NCBI GenBank assembly: GCA_028289425.1
Contig: JANQPL010000014.1
Coordinates: forward strand, 58,170 to 122,169
Direction of reading: 5' to 3'
Length of the DNA stretch: 64,000 nt
Source of the DNA: Alphaproteobacteria bacterium
GTDB lineage: Bacteria > Pseudomonadota > Alphaproteobacteria > JANQMY01
In this document: one piece after another, positions 16,908 through 24,978 of the stretch
Layout: every line of letters begins with the position of its first letter
Numbering within the stretch: position 1 is the stretch's first letter
Position numbers and translations under genes: made by a program
Notes under the pieces: model-generated
Database searches by the model: none
Told to the model about the DNA's origin: nothing
What the model saw: the letters and a program-made list of their open reading frames with translations, nothing else

Positions 16908-17405
16908 ATGTCGAACTACGAAGCGGGTCTGACGCCGACCCAGAAGGCTGCAATCACCGAAAGCGCAGTCGCAACGGCCCTGATGATCGCGTCGGATGGA
17001 AGATTGTCTGTGTTTACGCCTGTTGCGGATGACCACGGCGTAGATCTGATCGTCTATGACAAGGCAACCGGAGCCATGCTGCCATTACAGGTAAAGTCAT
17101 GGACTGCAGGTCCAGGCGCAAAGAATATAATTCAGTTCGACGTCCAGAAGTCGACATTCATCGAAACACGAGATCAGGCGCTGATCTTGGTCCTATTCGA
17201 TCGCGCATCAGCCTCCATAGCCATGTCGTGGATGATGCCAACGTCAGAGGTAACGGCGAGCTCGGTCTCAGGCAAAGAGAAGTACGCTCTAACTCCCAGC
17301 GTCAGTCCAAACACCAGAGATCGCTATGTGAAGTTCCGCCACAGCGACGTTGACTCACTGATCGCTGCGGTGGTCGCAATGCTCGAGTCACAAGACAGGA
17401 CGTGA
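16908..17405 (+). CDS. PD-(D/E)XK-type nuclease-like protein (DUF4365-like)
   Basis: A 165-residue protein whose core fits the PD-(D/E)XK fold: an N-terminal helix (KAAITESAVATALMIASDGRL) with a candidate Glu, then DDHGVDLIVYD (the metal-binding Asp strand), then MLPLQVKS, the Q-x-K variant of (D/E)xK. This pattern matches DUF4365 and related restriction-like nucleases. It faces away from the XRE regulator with an operator between. It ends 11 bp before the convergent phage-type gene. It may be a toxin or restriction component held in check by the XRE protein; no methylase is nearby. Confidence 0.65.
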   Translation: MSNYEAGLTPTQKAAITESAVATALMIASDGRLSVFTPVADDHGVDLIVYDKATGAMLPLQVKSWTAGPGAKNIIQFDVQKSTFIETRDQALILVLFDRASASIAMSWMMPTSEVTASSVSGKEKYALTPSVSPNTRDRYVKFRHSDVDSLIAAVVAMLESQDRT

Positions 17406-17416
17406 AGGTATAGAAT

Positions 17417-17917
17417 TCAGCTAGCTGCCAGCTTCTGGAGGTCATGACTGGTCGGCTCACCGACCTGGGTGCGATAAGCGTCGTCGATCGTCTGTAGAAT
17501 GTCTCGGCCGACCTCGGTGCCGCAAGCACGGACATAGGCCGCCGCGAAGGTCTCGCTGCTCTTACGAATGCTCTCGGCGTAGGCGTCCATCAGTCCTTCA
17601 GCGGACTTCCTGATCTCGGCAGGTCCGTTGCCGGACTTGTTCATTGCAAGCTCCTGCCTGCGTTGAGTGATCGCCGCCTGTAGATCTTTAATTTCGGTTT
17701 CGATGTTGTTCATTTCTTCTTTGTCCTCTCTTAAACCTTCCAATTCCGCGAGTTCGTCCTGCGCCCCATCTCTCCGCTCGCGGAGAGCGCGCAGCTTGGC
17801 CGGGATATCGTCCTCCTGCCGCTTCATGATCACGGCGACCGCGCCCTCCTGTGCGGGGCGATTGACACCGCTGATCTCGTTTATTTTCAGCTTACGGAGC
17901 ACCCTACGCTTTCTCAT
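17417..17917 (-). CDS. Phage protein with an XkdF/prohead-protease-like N-terminus
   Basis: A 166-residue protein starting at the ATG at 17917, 14 bp inside the upstream gene. The N-terminus LKINEISGVNRPAQEGAVAVIMKR matches the first strand region of phage XkdF/prohead-protease-type proteins ('I-x-E-[IV]-S-x-V-[DN]-x-P-A-x-x-G-A'). A strongly charged coiled coil follows (RALRERRDGAQDELAELEGLRED and later EIKDLQAAITQRRQELA). The protease core is absent, so this looks like a scaffold-type or shortened form. It belongs to the minus-strand phage gene run. A longer frame beginning at 18130 is out of keeping with the overlapping gene. Confidence 0.55.
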   Translation of the reverse strand: MRKRRVLRKLKINEISGVNRPAQEGAVAVIMKRQEDDIPAKLRALRERRDGAQDELAELEGLREDKEEMNNIETEIKDLQAAITQRRQELAMNKSGNGPAEIRKSAEGLMDAYAESIRKSSETFAAAYVRACGTEVGRDILQTIDDAYRTQVGEPTSHDLQKLAAS

Positions 17918-18467
17918 CGGTGTCCTTCCCCAAGAAAGGCGTTGTCTTGCGGGCGAGTTCTTCCAGGGTCTCGCGGCGTTTCTCGTTGGCGAAGGGCACG
18001 CCCAGGAGCTCGGCCGTGATCTCCGCGGACTGCCACATCGACCAACGGAGGTTTTGTCCCACCGAACGGCCGATCCTGCCGGAATCGCGAAGACCGGCCT
18101 CCACCATCTTGATTGCGAGCGCCCTGCCAAACGACTGGTGCTTCTGTATAACGGCCTCCAGCGCCAACAGAGCCTGGTCGATCTCGGCCGCTACTTTGAT
18201 TCGTTCCTCGGCAAGTTTCCGAGCCTCGCTTAGCGCGACGCTCCTGCGCTTGCTCTCGGCCTCCTCTTTCTCGCGGGCCTTTCGCTCGTCCGCAAGTTTG
18301 ATGGCCGCCTCGATATCGGCCACATCGGCCTCGGCATCGTCGCGTTCCTTTCGCTTGGCCCTCAGCTGCTTCTCATCTCCCGACAGGAGGGCAGCTGGGA
18401 CTTCGCGCGAGGCGCGGTGAAGTACGTCCCTCGCATCGGCAAGTCTCTTAGATAGGTTCAGTGTCAT
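17904..18467 (-). CDS. Coiled-coil phage-type protein, unknown function
   Basis: A 187-residue protein. Residues about 25-110 are a long, highly charged coiled coil rich in Ala, Glu, Lys and Arg (RKERDDAEADVADIEAAIKLADERKAREKEEAESKRR). The C-terminal part (QHQSFGRALAI... in the same frame reads QKHQSFGRALAIKMVEAGL) is amphipathic. No family recognised. It overlaps the XkdF-like gene by 14 bp, so the two are coupled and probably work together, perhaps in particle assembly or packaging for a satellite. Base composition here is clearly GC-richer than in the Argonaute region. Confidence 0.55.
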   Translation of the reverse strand: MTLNLSKRLADARDVLHRASREVPAALLSGDEKQLRAKRKERDDAEADVADIEAAIKLADERKAREKEEAESKRRSVALSEARKLAEERIKVAAEIDQALLALEAVIQKHQSFGRALAIKMVEAGLRDSGRIGRSVGQNLRWSMWQSAEITAELLGVPFANEKRRETLEELARKTTPFLGKDTDEKA

Positions 18468-18596
18468 ATCTATGCGCTCCGTAAATACGGTTCGATCATG
18501 TAACGCGCGCGTCCGCGCGGGATACCGTCGTTTCTAGATCCTGAATCCAGGAGCAAAAAAAAAACAGAGGGGGCGAGACCCAGGGCAGATTGCCAA

Positions 18597-18836
18597 CTAA
18601 CTCGGCGTGGCGAGCCGTGCGATGGGAAGCCCCCGGGCAAATTCCAGAAGCTCGGGTTCGGACATACATCTCAGTGTCGCGATGAGACCGCTCTCTCCTG
18701 CGAAGGGAGTGATCACACCGCGCTCGTACTCGTCGCGCAGTGATCCTTTCCCGTGTCCTGGCGCACACCTTACGCGCACACCGCCGAGCCTGTAGGTGCC
18801 GTCGCTTGCAACGAAGCGCACGCTAAGCGTCATCAT
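18597..18836 (-). CDS. Small protein coupled to the terminase-like gene
   Basis: A 79-residue protein overlapping the upstream terminase-like gene by 14 bp. It reads as a compact basic beta/alpha protein (TLSVRFVASDGTYRLGGVRVRCAPGHGKGSL, then ESGLIATLRCMSEPELLEFARGL). I do not recognise it. The overlap and shared strand argue that it is real and part of the satellite's late or packaging block. A stretch of ten A residues lies just downstream, at 18555-18564. Confidence 0.45.
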   Translation of the reverse strand: MMTLSVRFVASDGTYRLGGVRVRCAPGHGKGSLRDEYERGVITPFAGESGLIATLRCMSEPELLEFARGLPIARLATPS

Positions 18837-19308
18837 CGACGTCCTCGAAGTCCGCGTCGATCATCTCGCCTTCGGGCGTGTACAGCACGACCTTCGGTTC
18901 ACCGCTGTCGACCTCGAGGTATCCGCCTCGGTTGGTCCGCTGATCTACCCTGCGCACCTCGTCACGCATCGTCTTGTCCATGAGCTTCATCAGGACGCGT
19001 GGCTCCACGTGGTCGGTCTCAAACATCACAACGGGCTCGAAGTCGTCGTCGAGGATGGGATCACCGTTCTGGTCTGTGACCTGCACCCACCTTCCGAGTC
19101 CCAACTCTGATGCGGTCTCGACGACGCGCTCCGTAAGGGCGTTGCGCGCCACATCGAGCGCCGTGTCCCACCTGGTCGCGAAGTCTGCATCCTCGCGCCA
19201 CCCATAGGCGGTCATTCTGTTTATGCCCAGACGCCTGGCTGCCTCGGAGACGTTGCCTGTCTCCATCAGTAGCAGGATGAAATCGTCCCTCAGTGTCACT
19301 GGAAGCAT
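18823..19308 (-). CDS. Terminase small subunit-like HTH protein
   Basis: A 161-residue protein starting at ATG 19308, 7 bp after a GGGAGGGG ribosome site; a longer frame reaches 19467 but lacks support. Residues about 5-50 form an HTH (FILLLMETGNVSEAARRLGINRMTAYGWREDADFATRWD) of the type seen in phage small terminases and packaging specificity factors. The C-terminus is acidic (EMIDADFEDVDDDA), and EPRVLMKLMDKTMRDEVRR lies in the middle. Phage satellites use a small terminase to redirect helper-phage packaging, which would fit here, since no large terminase is present. Confidence 0.6.
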   Translation of the reverse strand: MLPVTLRDDFILLLMETGNVSEAARRLGINRMTAYGWREDADFATRWDTALDVARNALTERVVETASELGLGRWVQVTDQNGDPILDDDFEPVVMFETDHVEPRVLMKLMDKTMRDEVRRVDQRTNRGGYLEVDSGEPKVVLYTPEGEMIDADFEDVDDDA

Positions 19309-19665
19309 GTCGCCCCTCCCTCGTGCTGTGTCTGGCACGGTGCTTGGCTCTCGTGGTTCGGACCAAGCCCTTGGTCCGACTCCACGTTTCCAGCTTCCCC
19401 TCATTGATAGACAATCAGATGCTCTCGCCGAGCTAGCCGACCGCAGACTCAGGGTAGGCCTTGCCAACCGTGTTGGTTGACAATGTCGCGTTTCGACACC
19501 TCCAGCACACCAGCGTTGATGGTTTCGATCGTTTTCAGATCGAACCAGGGGTGGGCCGAATGAGGGCGGTCGAGGCGGTCAGGGCAGTATTTCTAGATCA
19601 TCGTGTTAAATTTAATACACCTATGTCCTAGTCACGCTTCAGCATCCCAGAATTAGAAAGTTTGA
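19309..19665. other. Gene-free gap between primase and terminase-like genes
   Basis: About 357 bases without a gene. It holds one arm of a 19-bp inverted repeat (19568-19586), tandem GGCGGTC units and an AT-rich near-palindrome, GTGTTAAATTTAATACAC, at 19603-19620. These are possible cis elements for the primase-helicase (origin) or a transcript-end structure. Confidence 0.4.
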
Positions 19666-19690
19666 TTAACTTGCCCTGACCGCCTCGACC
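19568..19690. repeat. Perfect 19-bp inverted repeat at the primase 3' end
   Basis: Bases 19568-19586 (GGTCGAGGCGGTCAGGGCA on the plus strand) are the exact reverse complement of 19672-19690, which encode the last residues of the primase-helicase (VEAVRA). The 85-base spacer is AT-rich. The structure could be a long-range hairpin at the end of the primase mRNA or part of a replication origin. Confidence 0.7.
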
Positions 19691-22053
19691 ATCTCCTGGA
19701 AATCGTCGTCGTCCTTGAAGTCACGCAGAGCTTCAAGGTACTTCATTTCCATGTAGCGCTCCTCGATGTCCAGTCCATGAACGTAGGAGACCCTTCCACC
19801 TTTCTCCCTCACCCTGGACTGCTCAAAACGGCCTCCCGCGCTGTTCAGGTCCTTTATGAAGTGCTCCTTACCACCGTTGTAGGTGAGCCCCTCTTCGAAC
19901 GTCCAGGCGTCGAAGGCTTCCCAGAGGTCGTCTTTTTTTATCTTGTGGCCAGAACCGACGATCAGTTCGTTGTCCAAGAACCACTTTACAGGGCTCGTGA
20001 GCTTGTCCATCTGAAGAACCTCGGCGATACAGCTCTTGGGCTGGACGAAGTGCCCACGCTTCTTTAGGCGATCGAGGCCTTCAAGAGCCCAGTTGAGGAT
20101 CCCCGGCAGTTCGTTCATCAGCTTCCGAGTCAGTCCCTCATCTTCCTTTCCCTGAAAAGTCTGCCTCGTCACAATCAGGATCATCCGAGAACCAAGGGCA
20201 TTCGAAACATCCCTGAGCTGAAGAACCTCATTTGAGACGATGAGGAACCGGGTGTTCAACTTCCCCTCCCAATTATCCTTGTACTTTCGACTAATTGATA
20301 CCGAGTCCTCGCCTGAGACGTTTAGTAAGGTTTCCGTCAGTCCTGACGAGCTGGCACCGCGGCCGAGGCGCATGTCCGCGATCACCGCAAGTTGCTTGCC
20401 GATCAGTGGCTGAAGGCCAAATTCACCGGCCAGTCGCTTCGTCGAAGGCGTTGTGTGGTTTCCCTTGCCGATTAGTTCCTGCAAGACGCGCGTATACACG
20501 CCCTTTCCAGAGCGAGGCGGTCCCACGAACTGAATGATCTTCTGAAGTGAGGTGTCCTGCGAGAGGAAATAGCCTGTTGCCTCCTGTAAAGCGTCGATGC
20601 AGTCCTGCTCCTCAGGAAAAAGCTCGATCAAGAACTGGAGCCAACGTTCAGGCTTAGGCGCGTTTGGCTCATAACGAACGGGCGAACCGTTTACAGAAAA
20701 GAAGCGCCTTGTAGGTGGCAGGAGATTGCGGGTCGGCAGATGCAGCAGGCCGTTGGCACAAACCAGCAGCTCGTCTGCAGAAGGATCGCCTGGCTTATTG
20801 ACGTACCAGGCAGGCGCCTGCTTCGGCCCCTGCCGCTCGGAACGTGCCGCCTCTTCAATATTTGCTACCTTCCCCTTTCCAGCCACCATTCTCTTCGTCT
20901 GCGCACTGTTCTTGGAACGGTCGAGATAGGGGCGGTCTTGTATCCACTTCCAACACCATGATGTGAAGCGTTCAGGCTCCACGGCCTTATAGCGATTCTC
21001 GCTCTTGTCGTATTTATACCAATCGCCATTCGACCTAAGCATCGGCTTGTCCTTTAGCATGGCCTTTGCGACGACGGCAGGCGCGTCGCTGTCCAACGGC
21101 TTAGGAGTGTTGTCCGGCTTCGAATCTAATGCTCCTGGAGGAAGGTCTTCTGGCTGCAACGGATCTGGAAAGTCTTCCGCAGCGGTAGGCCGAGGGATTA
21201 AGTCCTCACGGCCCGCCTCGATCAGGAGAGTATAAAGGGTGCGATGGGTGACTACACTCTCGTTCTCATTTCCGCCGAGGCTGTCCCAACGGTCACCAAT
21301 TACTTCTGATTGATCTGCGAACTCGGGATCAGAGATTGACCACTCGATAAACTCCTGCCGCGCCGCGCCATTGGATGCGTGGTGACAAGCCATCATGAGC
21401 TTCAACCAGTCATCGTGGTCACGAAATTCCTCAGGATTTAGACCAGACAGTATGGTGGCGATCTCTTCAGGATCGTATTCGCCGCCGTCCGCAGTTGGAG
21501 ATGCATTCGAGCTGCGCGCGAGAGCCTCAAGCAACGCTTCGCACACGATTGGCGGGCACCAGAGATCATCTTCGTTGCGGATCCACTTGTACATCTCACC
21601 TGTGTCTGGATGTATAGAACCAGGAGCAACCACCTGTGTATTGATCGACTTAATCTCCACGCCAGGAAAGTCCGGCAACTTGGTCTTCACGTCCACAGCG
21701 GGCGGCTTGGCCATATAGATGTGTAACCCTCCAGACCCCGTCTCCACGGTGGGACACTCTGAAAGGTCTATCTCAAAATGGCTGCAAAGACGCTCGAGCG
21801 GATCGTCTCCCTCCTCAAAGTTGCGCGGATCCACGTCAATCACGAAATCCGTTGCGCGAAGGCGTACGCCTACATTGTTACCATTATCCATATGTTGAAC
21901 TTGATGGTCGTTTTTATACGGACGGTAGTTCCAGTTCTTGTCGCGTGGTACCTTTGTGGTTCCTCGCAAAGGGATAAGTGTAAATCCCGCTTCGATCAGC
22001 GGCTTCAATTCATTTGCACTCGGGTAATTTGAGCTCATCTCTTCATCTCCCAT
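19666..22053 (-). CDS. PrimPol-D5 primase-helicase (P4 family)
   Basis: A 795-residue replication protein. Residues about 10-180 are a PrimPol/bifunctional primase domain: GFTLIPLRG, FVIDVDPRNF (metal-binding DxD), VETGSGGLHIYM (catalytic His) and GVEIKS. Residues about 190-290 fit the PriCT-2 linker (GLNPEEFRDHDDWLKLMMACHHASNG). The C-terminal ~400 residues are the D5/P4 helicase: CANGLLHL, WLQFLIELFPEEQDCI, Walker A GPPRSGKG, Walker-B-like QLAVIADMR and LIVSNEVLQLRD (sensor 1). Length is typical of satellite and plasmid primases. ATG 22053 or 22038 may be the start; the second has GGGAG upstream. It would unwind and prime element DNA after excision. AlpA and the integrase lie upstream on the same strand. 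Confidence 0.92.
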   Translation of the reverse strand: MGDEEMSSNYPSANELKPLIEAGFTLIPLRGTTKVPRDKNWNYRPYKNDHQVQHMDNGNNVGVRLRATDFVIDVDPRNFEEGDDPLERLCSHFEIDLSECPTVETGSGGLHIYMAKPPAVDVKTKLPDFPGVEIKSINTQVVAPGSIHPDTGEMYKWIRNEDDLWCPPIVCEALLEALARSSNASPTADGGEYDPEEIATILSGLNPEEFRDHDDWLKLMMACHHASNGAARQEFIEWSISDPEFADQSEVIGDRWDSLGGNENESVVTHRTLYTLLIEAGREDLIPRPTAAEDFPDPLQPEDLPPGALDSKPDNTPKPLDSDAPAVVAKAMLKDKPMLRSNGDWYKYDKSENRYKAVEPERFTSWCWKWIQDRPYLDRSKNSAQTKRMVAGKGKVANIEEAARSERQGPKQAPAWYVNKPGDPSADELLVCANGLLHLPTRNLLPPTRRFFSVNGSPVRYEPNAPKPERWLQFLIELFPEEQDCIDALQEATGYFLSQDTSLQKIIQFVGPPRSGKGVYTRVLQELIGKGNHTTPSTKRLAGEFGLQPLIGKQLAVIADMRLGRGASSSGLTETLLNVSGEDSVSISRKYKDNWEGKLNTRFLIVSNEVLQLRDVSNALGSRMILIVTRQTFQGKEDEGLTRKLMNELPGILNWALEGLDRLKKRGHFVQPKSCIAEVLQMDKLTSPVKWFLDNELIVGSGHKIKKDDLWEAFDAWTFEEGLTYNGGKEHFIKDLNSAGGRFEQSRVREKGGRVSYVHGLDIEERYMEMKYLEALRDFKDDDDFQEMVEAVRAS

Positions 22054-22177
22054 AGCTCTTTGCAGTTAAATAGGAGAGAAATGCTGGCTTCGTTCAGGGG
22101 CAAAACACTGTATCTTGGTTCGTGATTTGTCCTGCTTTTGTCGGCCAGGGCATATCTCCCGACTTAAAAATTCTCCA

Positions 22178-22215
22178 ACAGCCCGTTAGCGCGTGCAGGC
22201 GGGCTGTTTTTTTTT
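22178..22215 (+). terminator. Intrinsic terminator on the plus strand with no upstream plus-strand gene
   Basis: ACAGCCCG (22178-22185) and CGGGCTGT (22200-22207) are exact arms, followed by nine T residues (22207-22215). This is a textbook Rho-independent terminator for plus-strand transcription. All nearby genes are on the minus strand, so it probably ends a short RNA made from the 22054-22177 interval, antisense to or between AlpA and primase. On the minus strand the T-run is missing. Confidence 0.75.
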
Positions 22216-22421
22216 CACCTGTCCTGCCGTCCCTTGCGTACGTATTCGTCCAGGTCTTCGACGTGGTACCGAACAGCGCGCCCGACCTTGTGGTACGCAG
22301 GTCCAGTTCCAATTGATCGAAACGTCCTCATCGACGCGGAGCTAAGACGCAGATAAGCAGCAGCTTCCGTGGTGTCGAACCAAGGGCTTGAAGTAGAGTT
22401 TTGGCGGGAATGTTTGGCCAT
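22215..22421 (-). CDS. AlpA/excisionase-like HTH protein
   Basis: A 68-residue winged-HTH (MerR-like, HTH_17) protein: WFDTTEAAAYLRLSSASMRTFRSIGTGPAYHKVGRAVRYHVEDLDEYVRKGR. The pattern 'T-x-x-x-A-A-x-Y-L-x-[LV]-S' then 'G-P-x-[YF]-x-K-[VL]-G-R-x-V-R-Y' and a closing 'L-x-x-[YW]' is characteristic of excisionases and AlpA-type regulators of satellites. It likely controls the integrase, excision or the primase operon downstream. Its stop codon abuts the T-run of the plus-strand terminator. Confidence 0.85.
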   Translation of the reverse strand: MAKHSRQNSTSSPWFDTTEAAAYLRLSSASMRTFRSIGTGPAYHKVGRAVRYHVEDLDEYVRKGRQDR

Positions 22422-22630
22422 ATGCTTCTCCAGTTTAAGACAAACAAAAGGGTAAAGACGGGCGAACTCGGTTCACCTTTCTCACCTACAAAAAATTTTG
22501 ACTGTCTGAATGGAGGCCTTGGCCTCTTTTGATTTTTCTATTGTGCTGACTGGTGTCAGCGGATGTCAACCAGCATTACTAAGTAGGTTAACGTGACAAA
22601 ACTGACGATGAACTTCGAAATACTGTTGAT

Positions 22631-24922
22631 CTAATCGGCCTCAGATTCATCATTGATCTCACCATTGTCAAAGTACATTTCTTCTGCTGAGCGAGTTAAG
22701 CTCTCGAGCGTTCGTTCAAACTGATTGAACAAGCGAGGCGATAAATAAACCCGAACCGGCGCAGAATAGGCAGTTGGATTCTCAAAAATACTGGGCGCCA
22801 GATGTGAGACTTCAGTGATCGGCTTCACTTCGTTACTGGAAGGGTCAACAACAGTCAGAACGCGACTCGTGCCTTTTCCCCATGGTACATCGACTAGAAC
22901 TTCCGCTTGACCTGGAGTCTCTCCTTTCTCCTTTATCGCCTCCCTGAAACAGTTGCGAAGTCGTTTAACTTGCTGCCATTGAATTGGAAGCCCGGTCATT
23001 TTGGTGGTTCGCTGATCACTAACAATTGAGCTAAAGATGTTTATTCCCAGCCGATTTTTGGGATCTATTCGGTCATTATACGAATATTTTGCAATTGGAC
23101 GAAAAATGTCATTCCAACTAGGGCTTAAGTGCATTCGCACCAGACTATCGATGTCGTTGCGGTACTTGCTATTTTTAAGAAGCGGCACAAAGACTTTGGT
23201 TAAGCACTCATAGTCGCTGGCGCAACGCTTAAGGTCTGACACTATACTGACTAATTTAGTCGCCTCACCTGCGGTTACAAAATCAAGGAATCTATGGAAC
23301 ATAGCGAAAACTGCTCTGACACTCTCGTGCCAATACACAGTCGAAAGCATTTGATCTTGCAGCACCATAAACCCCTCAATCGCAGGCACTCGATTTAGAT
23401 CAATATGCAAAGTATTTCTGTCTGGTGAACATTTGAAACTTTCAATCACCTCTTGCGGATTGAATCCAATTCCATAAGGCACCCCCGTATGGTACGAGTC
23501 GCGTTTTAAGTAGTCGATCTTGTCACAATCGACAGGGCTATCTAGAACTTCGGACAATGCCCCAAGTTTGCCTTCAAGTGTTCTAATCGCTCCTTTTCGA
23601 GTGTCTTCGCCCCAGTTCTTGTCGATAGCTCCAACTAACTGAGCGTCGTTGTGTAGTAAATCAACGGTGTAATGATAGTGGTGCACTGACTCTTTTATCG
23701 TGGCGTCCCCAGGAAACCTACCTGCAGCATAATGCTCTATTACGTGAGCAAAAGGATAGTGACCTATGTCGTGCACCAAACCGGCGAGTAGTGCTCCCTT
23801 GACATTCTCTGAGTCAAAATAGGTGCGAAAGTTCTGATCCCGCGAAAGGTGATCTAATGCTCGTTTAGTAGCGCCGAAGACTCCCAACGAGTGTTCGAAA
23901 CGAGAGTGCGTGCCGCCTGGATAGGGCCACTCGCAAAATGATAGCTGTCGTATACCACGAAGTCGCTGGAAAGTAGACGTGTTGACCACCGACAGCACTT
24001 TGTCACCAACAGGAATATGGTCAGCCGCAGGCAAAACGATGCGATCGCGAGTCCCATCTTTCATCACGAAAAGTGATTCACAATCCGTCATCAATACATG
24101 TGGATCTACTACGTGGCGAAACCCCTCTTTGACTTCGCTCCAATTTGTAAGCTGACGATTTTGTAAAAGCGCACAAAACTCCTCGAAGGCAAGACGTTGA
24201 TCATGCGGACAATCGTGAAACAGTACACTCCCCATCGTCTGCAACGCACGTCCCAACGCGCTTATGTCGTACAGTCGAAAATCTTGCGTGGCGTCTGTTC
24301 TTCGTACGCTTTGACGGTGTCTAGCAAGCCCACGCGTGTTTTTGAATCCTACATGTCCCTTATCCGGAGTTTTTGTGTCTGTACCTGACTCTCGGTGACC
24401 AGACCCAAAATCAATGATTAAAAGCCCTTCCGCAAAAATTTCAGGGCTAATCAGGATGTTGTCTTGGTGAAGATCGCAATGGGTTCTTCCCTGTTTGTGC
24501 AGGTGTTCGATTGCGTCAATCAAAGACGATACTATGTAGGCTGAAGCATCTGGGGAAAGCGTTTTACCGCTAAGCCTAAATTCCTCCCAGGTCATTCCCG
24601 GATGGAATGTACATACATAGAATGGAAGGTCCGCGTCGATGTCGTGATCGTGGATCTTCGGCAGACACCGATGGTCGATCGGAGCGAGAATTTCGACCTC
24701 TTTCCTAAGCGTGCCACGAATCCTATCTCGTTCGCTCTGCTCAGTTTGTTCAGGCCTTATTGTCTTCAGGCAATATGGGTGACCTGATTTACGATCCCGA
24801 ATTAGATACGTTTTTCCGTTTTTGCCAGCGCCAATCTCACGCTCGTAGTCGTAACGTTCTGCAAGTGTGGTTGCGATCGGATGAAGATATTCTGGATACC
24901 CAGCACTGAACAGATCAGCCAT
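22631..24922 (-). CDS. Protein kinase - SAMHD1-like HD phosphohydrolase fusion
   Basis: A 763-residue fusion. Residues about 20-270 are a Ser/Thr kinase fold: glycine loop GAGKNG (31-36), CLK (Lys53), HCDLHQDN (Asp150, Asn154) and IIDFGSG (DFG 171-173). Residues about 300-600 are an HD-domain dNTPase-like region: GTHSRFEHSLG (His344), GLVHDIGHYPF (HD 384-385) and DCDKIDYLKRD (Asp467), the pattern of SAMHD1/dGTPase relatives including the tyrosine-rich YHTGVPYGI stretch. The last ~160 residues are of unknown fold and acidic at the end. It sits between AlpA and the integrase, where satellites carry cargo, and is AT-richer than the replication genes. A dNTP-depleting defence enzyme gated by phosphorylation is plausible, unproven. 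Confidence 0.85.
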   Translation of the reverse strand: MADLFSAGYPEYLHPIATTLAERYDYEREIGAGKNGKTYLIRDRKSGHPYCLKTIRPEQTEQSERDRIRGTLRKEVEILAPIDHRCLPKIHDHDIDADLPFYVCTFHPGMTWEEFRLSGKTLSPDASAYIVSSLIDAIEHLHKQGRTHCDLHQDNILISPEIFAEGLLIIDFGSGHRESGTDTKTPDKGHVGFKNTRGLARHRQSVRRTDATQDFRLYDISALGRALQTMGSVLFHDCPHDQRLAFEEFCALLQNRQLTNWSEVKEGFRHVVDPHVLMTDCESLFVMKDGTRDRIVLPAADHIPVGDKVLSVVNTSTFQRLRGIRQLSFCEWPYPGGTHSRFEHSLGVFGATKRALDHLSRDQNFRTYFDSENVKGALLAGLVHDIGHYPFAHVIEHYAAGRFPGDATIKESVHHYHYTVDLLHNDAQLVGAIDKNWGEDTRKGAIRTLEGKLGALSEVLDSPVDCDKIDYLKRDSYHTGVPYGIGFNPQEVIESFKCSPDRNTLHIDLNRVPAIEGFMVLQDQMLSTVYWHESVRAVFAMFHRFLDFVTAGEATKLVSIVSDLKRCASDYECLTKVFVPLLKNSKYRNDIDSLVRMHLSPSWNDIFRPIAKYSYNDRIDPKNRLGINIFSSIVSDQRTTKMTGLPIQWQQVKRLRNCFREAIKEKGETPGQAEVLVDVPWGKGTSRVLTVVDPSSNEVKPITEVSHLAPSIFENPTAYSAPVRVYLSPRLFNQFERTLESLTRSAEEMYFDNGEINDESEAD

Positions 24923-24978
24923 TTGCTGCCTATTTTGTAGTTACTTTACCTTTATAAGTTGTTTGAATTCAGATTCAA

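Noticed and set aside
17918..18130. N-terminal extension of the XkdF-like protein to 18130
   Set aside because: It would overlap the coiled-coil gene for over 200 bp and its sequence is Arg/Pro/Ser-rich as in out-of-frame translation.
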